NCBI GenBank assembly: GCA_027604185.1
Contig: JADGKB010000171.1
Span: 1 to 21,352 of the forward strand
Length of the DNA stretch: 21,352 bases
DNA from: Boothiomyces macroporosus
Taxonomy: Eukaryota > Chytridiomycota > Chytridiomycetes > Rhizophydiales > Terramycetaceae
Direction of reading: 5' to 3'
Under the pieces are notes generated by a model. It had not been told where the DNA came from, made no database searches, and saw only the letters and a list, made by a program, of their open reading frames with translations. This document shows, piece after piece, positions 9,218-19,656 of this stretch. A program made the translations under genes and the position numbers. The first letter of the stretch is position 1, and every line of letters begins with the position of its first letter.

Positions 9218-9887
9218 TAATTTCATAAAGTAATTTTGTTTTTTTGATTAATATAGTTGTGATTTTAGGCCATCGTTAATCGGAAACGTATTACTTTTTA
9301 TCTCTTGATTTGTTTTCCATTTTCCCATTTCTAGTCCTTCAATTCTACAGAATTTCCAGATTATCCGAAATGAGAAAAAGTGACCAAGTACCTAGTAGGC
9401 AATGAAATACTTGGGGAATACAATTGGATATGATAACAGGGCATTCCAAGGAATAGAATCCCTTCAGAGCAAATGCATACGATGAGTATTGTCTTGGAGA
9501 TTGAACTCTTTTATATAAGAGAACTCAACCTTCACTAAGCTTAATGTGTACTATTGATATCGTCCACGAATAAAAATTCTTCAATATTACTCATACGTTG
9601 CAATCATCCAAATTTAAAGTCTTTGATAAAGTTTCCGTTACCCAGGTAGAAAAGGGAACAGATGAAAGCATCATGTGCTATTTGTGCATGCAAAACTGAA
9701 AGCAGTGCGAATATCATTTGTTGCGTTTTTCAAGTGTCTTATTAAGAAGAGGAGCAAGTGACTAATTTACAGCTCAATTAAAACACTCGCAGAAATGATA
9801 TATTACCAGGCAATTTATTAGAGGCTAGGCACTAAAAGTACGGCATTATACATAAATGTGCGGATTTGCATACAATTTATTGAAATT
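9218..9887. other. Intergenic region between convergent genes
   Basis: Convergent 3' flanks of the zinc-cluster gene and the wall-sensor-like gene. AATAAA occurs at 9569 on the plus strand, about 350 nt past the zinc-cluster stop, an unusually long distance for this window. A 27-codon Cys-containing ORF at 9662-9745 has no supporting feature. I see nothing else. Confidence 0.4.
9876..9881 (-). terminator. AATAAA poly(A) signal
   Basis: Minus-strand AATAAA 6 nt after the TAG stop of the wall-sensor-like gene. Confidence 0.6.
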
Positions 9888-11457
9888 CTAGTATCCTTGT
9901 GGTCTTGCAAGTACAGGTGGTAAAGTTGGATCTTCCTGCAAATATCCCGAGTTTAGCAAAATTGGAGGTTGATTCTGAGCTGATGCTGGAGACATGACAT
10001 TTTGAGGTTGATTTCCTGAATACATTGGTGATTGGGGTGTCATGGCTGAATAATCTGTTACTTTATCCGAGCTATCATATCTAAGTTGGCCATAGTTGTC
10101 ATTTCCTGATAAAATTCCAGAAGAACTAGTGTTAGTTGCATACCCAGATCCTTGGTTAATCCCTTGGTTGAAATCAGAAGACTCACTAGGCAGCGAGAAG
10201 CGATTATGTGGAGAATTGGACCATGCGTTTTGGTTAATTGCAGGTGGATTCTGAGCAGGTATATCGTTCAAAACATAGGGTGTAAAAGATTGTGCAGTTG
10301 TTGCTGGAGACCATCTTGCATTTGGAGTTACAGGGGTTTGTGGTGAAGAGTAGTAGTCTGGTGAACTTGGAGGTATACTATTTGGAGCAGATTGAAGATC
10401 CTTACTTTCTGATACGGATTTTCTTTTGTGTACAACAAATATAAATCCAAGGCCAGCAATAATTACTACGGCAAATACAACACCGCCAATTAGTAAACCT
10501 AGTGAAGATGTTGATGATGAACCCTGCTGGTTGCTCATAGTGAGTGGATTTTCATTTCCGGAATTGCCGTTAGTGTTTGAACTATTACCACCTGGATCGC
10601 CAGAAAGAGTTACACCATTAGGTAAGTTTGGCGCGGCTGGAACCCCAGATGGTTGGCTGCCTGCAACTGTAGTTTGCTTGGGTGAAGTTGCCCCAGCTGC
10701 AGAAGACGGGAAAGTATTTTTTGGTGCATTGTTGCCAGAATTTCCATTGTTATTGTTACTATTTGAAGAACCACCATTTCCAGCATTACCTCCTCCACTA
10801 TTACCATTTGTACCTCCGTTATTACCATTAGAGCCTCCGTTATTAGATGATGATCCGCCATTTCCCCCATTATTACCTGATGATCCGCCATTTCCTCCAG
10901 TAGGAGGGGGAGTTGGTTGAGGTCTATTGTTAATGCTGTTCATGGCTGCACATTTTTTCATTCCAAATGTGATTAATCTATTCACTTACTTTGGAGGAGG
11001 TGGTGGTGGAGGCGCAGGAGGACTTGCACAGGTGATTGAATTGCCTCCTACAACTCTACAAGGTGGTGATCTACCAAGAATAAATCCGCAATTGTAGTAC
11101 TGCTGTCCTGCAACGACTGTCATTGATTGAATGGTATTACTGAGAAAGTAACAAACTCCATTCGGCATATTGCTTGAATCGTACAAGAAATGCCAGGAAA
11201 AACAATCTAATTTTTAATGAATTGTTACTTGGATCATTTTGGCAAGCAGGTCCACAATTTCCATCTGTTGTGCCTGGTGGAGAACTGTACGCTGCATGCG
11301 GTCCACCACTCCAATAACACCCGTTGTGTGTACTATAAGGGGCCAAAATAAAGAAGGATGCGCCGTTATCCCACGAAGTAAAGTGTGCGCCATTATAATC
11401 TACTAAAGCGTCATGGGCTACCTGAGCTTGAACGGCTTGCAATAGAAGGTGTAACAT
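9888..11457 (-). CDS. Wall-sensor-like membrane protein: Cys-rich head, Gly/Asn/Ser stalk, TM, polar tail
   Basis: Exons 11457-11229 and 11206-10990 are joined by a 22-nt intron (11207-11228); then a disputed junction leads to 10968-9888. With a 21-nt excision at 10969-10989 the product is 508 aa. Order: N-terminal hydrophobic stretch MLHLLLQAVQA (weak signal peptide); a Cys-rich, PAN/apple- or WSC-like head (NGCYWSGGP, CQNDPNCFSWHF, GVCYF, YYNCGF); poly-Pro; a Gly/Asn/Ser stalk of about 80 residues; TM (LGLLIGGVVFAVVIIAGLGF); HKRK; and a Ser/Pro/Asn/Gln-rich cytoplasmic tail. The layout is like Wsc/Mid2 sensors that feed Rho1-Pkc1, and PKC1 is about 3 kb away, but the head is not a certain WSC domain. 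The in-frame TAA at the second junction needs explaining (see findings). Confidence 0.6.
10740..10905 (-). repeat. Low-complexity Gly/Asn/Ser stalk repeats
   Basis: Degenerate GGx/NNGG-coding repeats inside the wall-sensor-like gene. At DNA level GATGATCCGCCATTTCC occurs twice (about 10850 and 10879). Such stalks commonly vary in length between alleles. Confidence 0.7.
10969..10989 (-). other. Non-canonical 21-nt intron candidate (GT...AC)
   Basis: The two flanking exons are in the same frame, separated only by a TAA inside GTAAGT. A 21-nt excision starts with a perfect donor, has TTAAT at the usual branch position and keeps the frame, but ends in AC instead of AG. Frame-keeping AG alternatives are 12, 54 or 66 nt; the first AG after the branch site (44 nt) breaks the frame. 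Confidence 0.35.
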
Positions 11458-12259
11458 CTCCAAATTCGACTGAAATCACTTGTTTTATAGTGCTTTTCTG
11501 TGCGCCATTGGTCTCCGAATACACCCAAAATAGGAACCGAAACTGGTAGATCCTGAAATTTGAATTTCTGCAACCGAATACTTGTCAAAGATATTTTCTA
11601 ATTCAAATAATACCAAATTGAACAGAGAATTATTGTTATCACTGGAATTGATGTACATTTGTCCTTTTTAGTGTATTCCCAAAATTTGCACTTTGACCTC
11701 CGAATCCGAAATTACAAGACCGAATTCAACCAAATTCAAAGATTTTCAATTTGATTTCTATGAAATAATTCGTGGATGAGACTGCGATCATGAAATCAAC
11801 CCGTTAGCCCTCAAAAATTCTTCAATATAGAATGGCGGTATCAATCAGCTGGATATTCAAGCAAAGAATCCAACAGCACACTGTTTCGTATTCAGCTTCA
11901 CTATTCTAATTTTCATTGCAATCCCACAGCAGTTGCGAAATCTAGGAAAAGTTCATGTCGCACAACCGAATTTAGCCGATTTACATTCTAAAAAGTTGAA
12001 GCCTCTAAAGCTACACTTTCATGTACCGCATTTAAGGCAATGATTGATTATCCATCATTACTAAATCATTGGATGCAGATCTATTGAAGAGGTTTTATTG
12101 AAGCTGCAGAGAGAAACCGTTCGATATCATAACTCATTTCTGGTTTCCAGGTGTAAGTTTCATCGACGGAAGGCGGGTATTTTCGTGCTGGTAACGAAAT
12201 TGGTCCAGAGTAGTGTTGCTGAAACTGCATTTCGTTTCTCAAATATTTTCGAATCTCTA
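11458..12259. promoter_or_regulatory. Bidirectional promoter region with a CCGAA cluster
   Basis: Divergent region between the wall-sensor-like gene and the XLF gene. CCGAAT or CCGAAA occurs seven times on the plus strand, at 11515, 11537, 11574, 11700, 11706, 11720 and 11966. From base composition I would expect well under one CCGAA per strand here. The frame of the XLF gene is open back to 12098 but has no ATG before 12260. No other gene or RNA is seen. Confidence 0.35.
11483..11489 (-). promoter_or_regulatory. TATAAAA box close to the start codon
   Basis: TATAAAA on the minus strand ends only about 25 nt before ATG 11457. If it works as a TATA box with ordinary spacing, the 5' leader would be almost nil; otherwise the box is fortuitous or a further 5' exon is missed. 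Confidence 0.3.
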
Positions 12260-13420
12260 ATGAATTGGAAAAAAAAATCAGGTTACTACATCAAATATGA
12301 ATTCAGTGATAGCGGATATAAATTCTTGGTAACGGATTTCAAACAGATTTTCAGTGAGACTATTAACGAGGGAGAGTTGAAGCTCAAGATTACAAAGTAC
12401 CTACCGCTGCTGAGTAAATCGCCCACAGAGAAGCAGCTGCATATAATAAAAAAGATATTAGATGAAGGCGAGCTTATATTTGATAGCACCTGCCATCCAC
12501 CACTGTCGGATACGATCATATCACTAGTAGTTACCGCAAAATTAGTCGCAAAAGTACAGTTGAGCTTCACGTTTATTCTAGTACCAGATACCAGCGATTT
12601 ATATAAGGAACTCATTCACCCTATGACGCTCACCATAAATGCTCTGGATAACTGTAAAACCCAATACAAGAAAACAATCAAAAAAATGAGCGATTACATA
12701 GAATCGCTTGGTGCCTTGGCTGATTTGTATGGGATCCAAAGAAAGAAACAACCAGAATTGGATTGGGATAAACTCGACAAAATGTGCTTGGTTGAAAACA
12801 CAGATGCAATAGCAAAGTATGTCAGTGAAGCCCACACATTTCAATTGCAAAGCCCATCACATAGTGAACAGAGTCAGCGGACAACTGACTATAGCCAAAG
12901 ACTGTTTGATAGTGAATCGCAGAGAATGTCTAACAGTCAAGACGTGTTTAATCAGGCAACTCAACCGAAACCCCCTTCGCTTTCAAACTCCAAAGACTTT
13001 GACTCGCTTTCGCAGAATCAATTTAAACTCAATTCACCAGTTAGCTCATCAGATTTCAGAGCTGCTTATGATTCTCCAGAAAACCACTCCACTCCAGTCA
13101 AAGCAAGGATATCCCAAGATAATTCGGTTACTCCAACAAAAGCCTATTCTCAAGTAATTCCAAGTTCAATCAGTTCATCCACGGCATCGGTCGAATTGAC
13201 ACCTGTAAAAGAATCGCTGGTGAAAACACCAATAGAAAGCAAACCGCTTCTTCCTCCACAGCCTATTCCTGGTCATATGAATTCGCAACTTTCTCAATTA
13301 TCTGATCCGATAACTGGCAGTCCTGTGAAAAAGTCAATTCAAGACATCAAACAAGATCGCAAGCGTGAATTGCAGGAGCTTAAAGAAAAGCAAGCCAAAA
13401 AGAAAAAGAAGCTGTTCTGA
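12260..13420 (+). CDS. NEJ1: XLF/Nej1-type non-homologous end-joining factor
   Basis: Single exon, 386 aa from the first ATG (MNW). The N-terminal head (about 1-135) matches the XLF fold: GYKFLVTDFKQIF resembles the conserved GY-LL-SDL-QVW segment, then SFTFILVPDTSDLYKELIHP corresponds to the pre-stalk region where human XLF has the LIRPLM segment. A coiled-coil stalk follows (about 140-175). The rest is a disordered Ser/Gln/Pro-rich tail ending in KKKKKLF, the basic-plus-LF shape of the XLF Ku-binding motif. It would bridge DNA ends with Ku and ligase IV in the nucleus. Four (S/T)-P-x-K motifs (STPVK, VTPTK, LTPVK, GSPVK) suggest CDK control. It converges on the RING gene, 81 bp away. Assignment rests on remembered family pattern, not a search. 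Confidence 0.8.
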   Translation: MNWKKKSGYYIKYEFSDSGYKFLVTDFKQIFSETINEGELKLKITKYLPLLSKSPTEKQLHIIKKILDEGELIFDSTCHPPLSDTIISLVVTAKLVAKVQLSFTFILVPDTSDLYKELIHPMTLTINALDNCKTQYKKTIKKMSDYIESLGALADLYGIQRKKQPELDWDKLDKMCLVENTDAIAKYVSEAHTFQLQSPSHSEQSQRTTDYSQRLFDSESQRMSNSQDVFNQATQPKPPSLSNSKDFDSLSQNQFKLNSPVSSSDFRAAYDSPENHSTPVKARISQDNSVTPTKAYSQVIPSSISSSTASVELTPVKESLVKTPIESKPLLPPQPIPGHMNSQLSQLSDPITGSPVKKSIQDIKQDRKRELQELKEKQAKKKKKLF

Positions 13421-13473
13421 GTGAATTCCGAGTGGATTGCGTTGCATTAAAGCAAACTAAAGAGATCTATAGA

Positions 13474-13479
13474 AATAAA
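13474..13479 (+). terminator. AATAAA poly(A) signal
   Basis: Plus-strand AATAAA 53 nt after the XLF stop, and only about 25 bp from the end of the convergent RING gene. The two transcripts probably overlap at their 3' ends. Confidence 0.5.
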
Positions 13480-13501
13480 TACCAACTACATATTAATCCT
13501 G

Positions 13502-13852
13502 TCATTTATTTACAGCCAATACCAATATATTCTGCTCGTCACAAACTTGGCTCTTGCAATATGGGCATTGTCTACTGTACTTTCCCAACCATTTGTCCAC
13601 ACAGTCCAAGTGAAATAAATGACCGCACTTCAAATCTCTAATCAAGTCTCCGCAATACACTTTTTCCAAACAAATCCCGCAATCATCTTCCACTTTACAC
13701 TTCTTCATATTCAGCACATGTATCTTTGGCTTTTGCGGTGGTAAATTGATAATCAGAATGGCAAAGAGCAGAATCAAAGGACCGAATAGCGAAGGTATGA
13801 GCTGAACTAGTTTTGATATCTGTGTTGATAATGAATACTTTAGGCCGTCCAT
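13502..13852 (-). CDS. Membrane-anchored RING-H2 E3 ubiquitin ligase
   Basis: Single exon, 116 aa. One TM helix near the N-terminus (about 18-37, IPSLFGPLILLFAILIINL) is followed by a C-terminal RING-H2 finger: CGIC, then CGHLFHLDC, then CPYC, i.e. C3H2C3 ligands. The small TM-plus-RING-H2 layout fits an E3 acting at the ER, Golgi or vacuole. The substrate is unknown. No signal peptide is obvious and the TM probably anchors the protein with the RING in the cytosol. The last two codons before TGA form AATAAA, so the poly(A) signal is coding. It converges on the XLF gene. Confidence 0.85.
   Translation of the reverse strand: MDGLKYSLSTQISKLVQLIPSLFGPLILLFAILIINLPPQKPKIHVLNMKKCKVEDDCGICLEKVYCGDLIRDLKCGHLFHLDCVDKWLGKYSRQCPYCKSQVCDEQNILVLAVNK
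13505..13510 (-). terminator. AATAAA inside the last two codons
   Basis: AAT AAA TGA: the signal is wholly coding (Asn-Lys) and directly precedes the RING gene stop codon on the minus strand. Confidence 0.5.
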
Positions 13853-14615
13853 TATGAGGTAAAAGTTTAAATTGAATGGCGTTGAGGTTCATGTGATTTT
13901 AACCGCACCGCGCAATGATCAATCGCCATAATTTTGTCTGACAGAGCTTGGCTGGTGACATGCGAGTTTGAATATAAAGGAAAATACAACGGCAGGTTGT
14001 GTTTGGTTTCTTTTTGAAAGGCAATGCAATTTATAACAGATCGTTGACTATGAACTAGCAATCTGATATTGAAAGTGCTGGTATTTAAGCACGCATAAAG
14101 TTAGCGACCATGAAAAATGAAATTTCTTGGTTGCTTTATTCAGCTTGCCGAATCGAAGAATATCGTGGCATCAAACAGGATAGGGGAAAGCATTATTGAG
14201 ATTACAGGGTTTCTTCAGCAATATCCGCAAAAGTAGTTTTTTCAATGAAATAGAAAGCATGGCAATCCACCAACTCTTCATATAAAAAGTCCATCTTGCA
14301 ACTCTCAGAGCATTTTAAAGCCCTGATGGTTTTGGTCAAGAATCAAGTAAAAGACAAATGACATGTACTTGGTAATTCTATAGATATATAATACATCAGC
14401 GAGCATGCTTTCCACAATGCGATTGTAATAGTCGCATATTTTCCTTTGTCATAAGATATCTTGTATAACCACTGCCAGAGAATGGGGATTTCGGTCGCAC
14501 ACCGACAGCGAATATAAATAGAAGCGAGCGACGTTCATTCGGCTGAGATTATCCAATTGGTATTCTCTGTGTTCCAAAAAAACGCCCTTTCAAAAAACGC
14601 AAATCTGCATCCGGA
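13853..14615. other. Intergenic region upstream of PKC1, possible small ORF
   Basis: Divergent promoter region of the RING gene and PKC1. A plus-strand 39-codon ORF at 14117-14236 (starts MKFLGCFIQLAE, ends in TAG) ends at a GTAG that begins a 21-nt GT...TAG stretch of the local intron size. The following sequence is open in another frame to a TGA near 14360. The minus strand is also open here for about 45 codons. I cannot make one consistent gene model. A TATAAATAG box for PKC1 is at 14513. Confidence 0.25.
14513..14521 (+). promoter_or_regulatory. TATAAATAG box of PKC1
   Basis: Consensus TATA box 95 nt upstream of the PKC1 start codon. The identical 9-mer precedes the small gene at 18310. 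Confidence 0.5.
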
Positions 14616-17634
<3,019 letters not shown>

Positions 17635-18208
17635 AGCTTTTCTTTTTAGACTTTTAGGATTACATGGGTATCCTGGCTCCATCTTGCATGATAGTTGGTG
17701 GCGCTGTTGAGATAAACCAGCTCCACTGCTATCAAACTGAGCTGATATTACTAGTTGATCATTAAGAGTGACTATGCAGTTCTAAAAGAAGGATCTCGGA
17801 ACTAAATCTAATTCTATATTTCAAATCTAGCCACACAGATCCTTATATCTTTGGCCGGGATAATACCCGGGAATATTAATAACGAACTCAGACCAATATT
17901 TAATTTGCTTTCGATATACCGGCAGATAGACAATCTTGTAAGCAGATAGAGTGCAATAAGACTGTAATACTTGCATTATTTTCCCTTATCTAACAGTCCT
18001 TCATCTTTCAAGTTTATGCATATCTGTGAGCAACCAATCATTTCTTATTTTGCATTGTGAAAATGATGTCTGTTGCAAATCATTAAGCTACTTTTCACGG
18101 GACCCACATGCTAATTATTTGAATATTCTTGGAGAATAGCAAGACCACTACACCAACAGAAGCCAAAAATAATAGTAATCGCAGTCATATTTTCCTTGTT
18201 TTTTGTTC

Positions 18209-18215
18209 TGACTCA
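18209..18215. promoter_or_regulatory. TGACTCA site upstream of the 106-aa gene
   Basis: Exact Gcn4/AP-1 consensus about 95 nt before the start codon at 18310, and 60 nt before the TATA box. Confidence 0.5.
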
Positions 18216-18252
18216 CTATGTGTCATTTTGTTTTCGGATTTATGTGGCATGG

Positions 18253-18259
18253 TGAGTCA
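18253..18259. promoter_or_regulatory. TGAGTCA site upstream of the 106-aa gene
   Basis: Second Gcn4/AP-1 consensus, 10 nt upstream of the TATA box. Two such sites within 45 bp make chance less likely. Confidence 0.55.
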
Positions 18260-18268
18260 ACCGCCACC

Positions 18269-18277
18269 TATAAATAG
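18269..18277 (+). promoter_or_regulatory. TATAAATAG box of the 106-aa gene
   Basis: Consensus TATA box 32 nt before ATG 18310, implying a very short 5' leader. Confidence 0.6.
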
Positions 18278-18309
18278 CATCCAAAATCGTTTTTCATTAA
18301 TTTCAAAAA

Positions 18310-18630
18310 ATGGCACAACCAAACTATACCCTCGAAGAATTCATGGACAGCTTCATCGCATGCAATTTCGATTGCAATTCAATCTCTACACTCTCAGAAC
18401 AAGAACCACCAGTCTCGCCTACCTCATCTTCAGCTACATTATATTACACTGAAGAGCCAAATCAAACTGTAGGCAGCATATCTACTTTTGCGATACATGA
18501 CTTGCTCTACAGTGAACAAGAAAAGTACCAGTTACAAGAGTACTTGAAGAATTGCAAGATGTACAGCCAAAAAAGCAACGATTTCAAAATATTCACTCCT
18601 CTACTCAATCCGCAACTTCGATCTATTTGA
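18310..18630 (+). CDS. Small acidic protein of unknown function (106 aa)
   Basis: Single exon with its own TATA box, two AP-1-type sites and AATAAA 12 nt after the stop, so it is very likely a real gene. I recognise no domain. The N-terminus TLEEFMDSFIACNFDC is acidic and aromatic, recalling SSFEEFLQTEF at the start of the neighbouring bZIP protein. A Ser/Thr/Pro-rich middle contains VSPTSSS, and a short amphipathic segment (IHDLLYSEQEKYQLQEYL) could form a coil. There is no basic DNA-binding region, signal peptide or TM. It may be a bZIP-less relative of the next gene or a stress-induced target of it; both are inference. Confidence 0.6.
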   Translation: MAQPNYTLEEFMDSFIACNFDCNSISTLSEQEPPVSPTSSSATLYYTEEPNQTVGSISTFAIHDLLYSEQEKYQLQEYLKNCKMYSQKSNDFKIFTPLLNPQLRSI

Positions 18631-18642
18631 TTTCTTATTTAA

Positions 18643-18648
18643 AATAAA
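18643..18648 (+). terminator. AATAAA poly(A) signal
   Basis: Plus-strand AATAAA 12 nt after the TGA stop of the 106-aa gene. Confidence 0.6.
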
Positions 18649-18724
18649 CCCTTTTTGTATAGTATTCTCGTCTGTCTTTATTTTTATGCGTATTTGTTTT
18701 TCAGCCACCAAACTCGAGCACCAC

Positions 18725-18731
18725 TGACTCA
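18725..18731. promoter_or_regulatory. TGACTCA site upstream of the bZIP gene
   Basis: Exact Gcn4/AP-1 consensus about 195 nt upstream of the TATA box at 18925. The downstream gene encodes the class of factor that binds this site, so autoregulation is possible. Confidence 0.5.
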
Positions 18732-18924
18732 TCCTTGTGCAATACGATGGAATCATAGCGAGGATGATGATTCTTGTCGGAAACTTACCGGCATTTTATC
18801 AAGTACAGCTCTCTAAAAGGATTAGATTAATCAAGCACAGCTGCTGTTTCAGAGGCTGAAAGCGCCTTTTGGGGCAGTGTGAAAGACCAATTGAGGGGAG
18901 CAAGTGGCGTGATCAAAGACCAAA

Positions 18925-18930
18925 TATAAA
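18925..18930 (+). promoter_or_regulatory. TATAAA box of the bZIP gene
   Basis: TATAAATT about 220 nt before ATG 19152. A start site 25-35 nt downstream would give a leader of roughly 190 nt, much longer than other genes here and long enough for the uORF. Confidence 0.45.
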
Positions 18931-19090
18931 TTCACCAGATTTGCACTGTCAAAACAGAAAAAAGTTTTGCGAGTTCCTACAGCCAGGGAACTACTATACA
19001 GACAGACGAAACTTGAACCACCGCCAAAATATCAGCGCAAGAAGAAACCGGCTCCTTAAACACCTTTCTGAACACTACTCTATCTCGCGA

Positions 19091-19159
19091 ATGCAAAACA
19101 ACCGAAATAAATTCCTTGGAAACCTTTTTAACTGGTCCAAACCAGAATCTAATGGATAG
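19091..19159 (+). promoter_or_regulatory. Overlapping upstream ORF of the bZIP gene (22 codons)
   Basis: It starts at the only ATG between the TATA box and the main start. It encodes MQNNRNKFLGNLF and nine more residues, and its TAG lies 3 nt past the main ATG (8-nt overlap, different frame). Ribosomes that translate it should miss the main start, an inhibitory layout like ATF4 uORF2. It may also be chance. Confidence 0.45.
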
Positions 19160-19652
19160 CGCTCCATCCAGCTTTGAAGAATTTTTGCAAACTGAATTCC
19201 CATTGCCGCAAATGGAATCTAGCACTCCTGTAGAAATGACTCCGCAATTTGCTCCAGTGGATATGACTCCATTCTTTGCTCCAGTTGATATGACTCCTCT
19301 ATTTACATCAGTAGATATGGCTCATGTATCTTCTGTTAGCACTGTATTTTCTCCATTGCAAATGGCACGCAACTTGTCTACTTCTGGAGTCTCCAAGAAA
19401 AGGAGAGAGTACACTATGAACCACCAAGAACTTTTGGCTGATGTTGAAGAAAGAAGACGTAGAAATACTGAATCTGCTAGAAGATCTCGCGCCAGAAAGT
19501 TGGAAAGAGTTCAAGAGTTGGAACGCCGATTGGCTGAATCTGAAAAGATCCGTCAAGAAATGGCTGGACAACTTGCTCAGCTTTTGGCTGAGCGTCAACA
19601 GAGGCAAGCTCAACAAAAGAATGTAACTATGTTGCCATCTGCTTTGTTTTAA
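19152..19652 (+). CDS. bZIP transcription factor, Gcn4/CpcA type
   Basis: Single exon, 166 aa from ATG 19152. The C-terminal bZIP (about 88-150) has the basic region RRRRNTESARRSRARK, nearly the Gcn4 sequence, followed by heptads LERVQELERRLAESEKIRQE and a Gln/Arg-rich end. The N-terminal half is an activation region with SSFEEFLQTEF and four tandem 9-residue repeats of the form FAPVDMTPx. Gcn4-type factors turn on amino-acid biosynthesis under starvation and bind TGACTCA. The frame is open upstream to 19017 and reads plausibly (SLNTFLNTTL, SLETFLTG), so a non-AUG start or missed 5' exon is possible. AATAAA overlaps the stop. Confidence 0.85.
   Translation: MDSAPSSFEEFLQTEFPLPQMESSTPVEMTPQFAPVDMTPFFAPVDMTPLFTSVDMAHVSSVSTVFSPLQMARNLSTSGVSKKRREYTMNHQELLADVEERRRRNTESARRSRARKLERVQELERRLAESEKIRQEMAGQLAQLLAERQQRQAQQKNVTMLPSALF
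19209..19316 (+). repeat. Four tandem 27-nt repeats coding for 9-residue units
   Basis: Inside the bZIP gene. Units read STPVEMTPQ, FAPVDMTPF, FAPVDMTPL and FTSVDMAHV, the middle two nearly identical at DNA level apart from third positions. Boundaries are approximate. Confidence 0.75.
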
Positions 19653-19656
19653 TAAA
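19651..19656 (+). terminator. AATAAA overlapping the bZIP stop codon
   Basis: TAA at 19650-19652 is followed directly by TAAA, so AATAAA begins inside the stop codon. Confidence 0.65.

Noticed and set aside
9662..9745. 27-codon Cys-containing ORF (MKASCAICACK...)
   Set aside because: Too short, with no promoter, intron or poly(A) support; expected by chance.
10426..10920. 164-codon plus-strand frame opposite the Gly/Asn stalk
   Set aside because: Antisense of low-complexity codons, which leaves long artificial open frames.
12098..12259. Upstream extension of the XLF reading frame
   Set aside because: It has no ATG, and the XLF fold begins naturally at MNW (12260).
18869..19159. 96-codon frame ending at the bZIP start
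   Set aside because: It begins before the TATA box. Only its ATG-initiated part (19091-19159) is plausible, and that is reported as a uORF.
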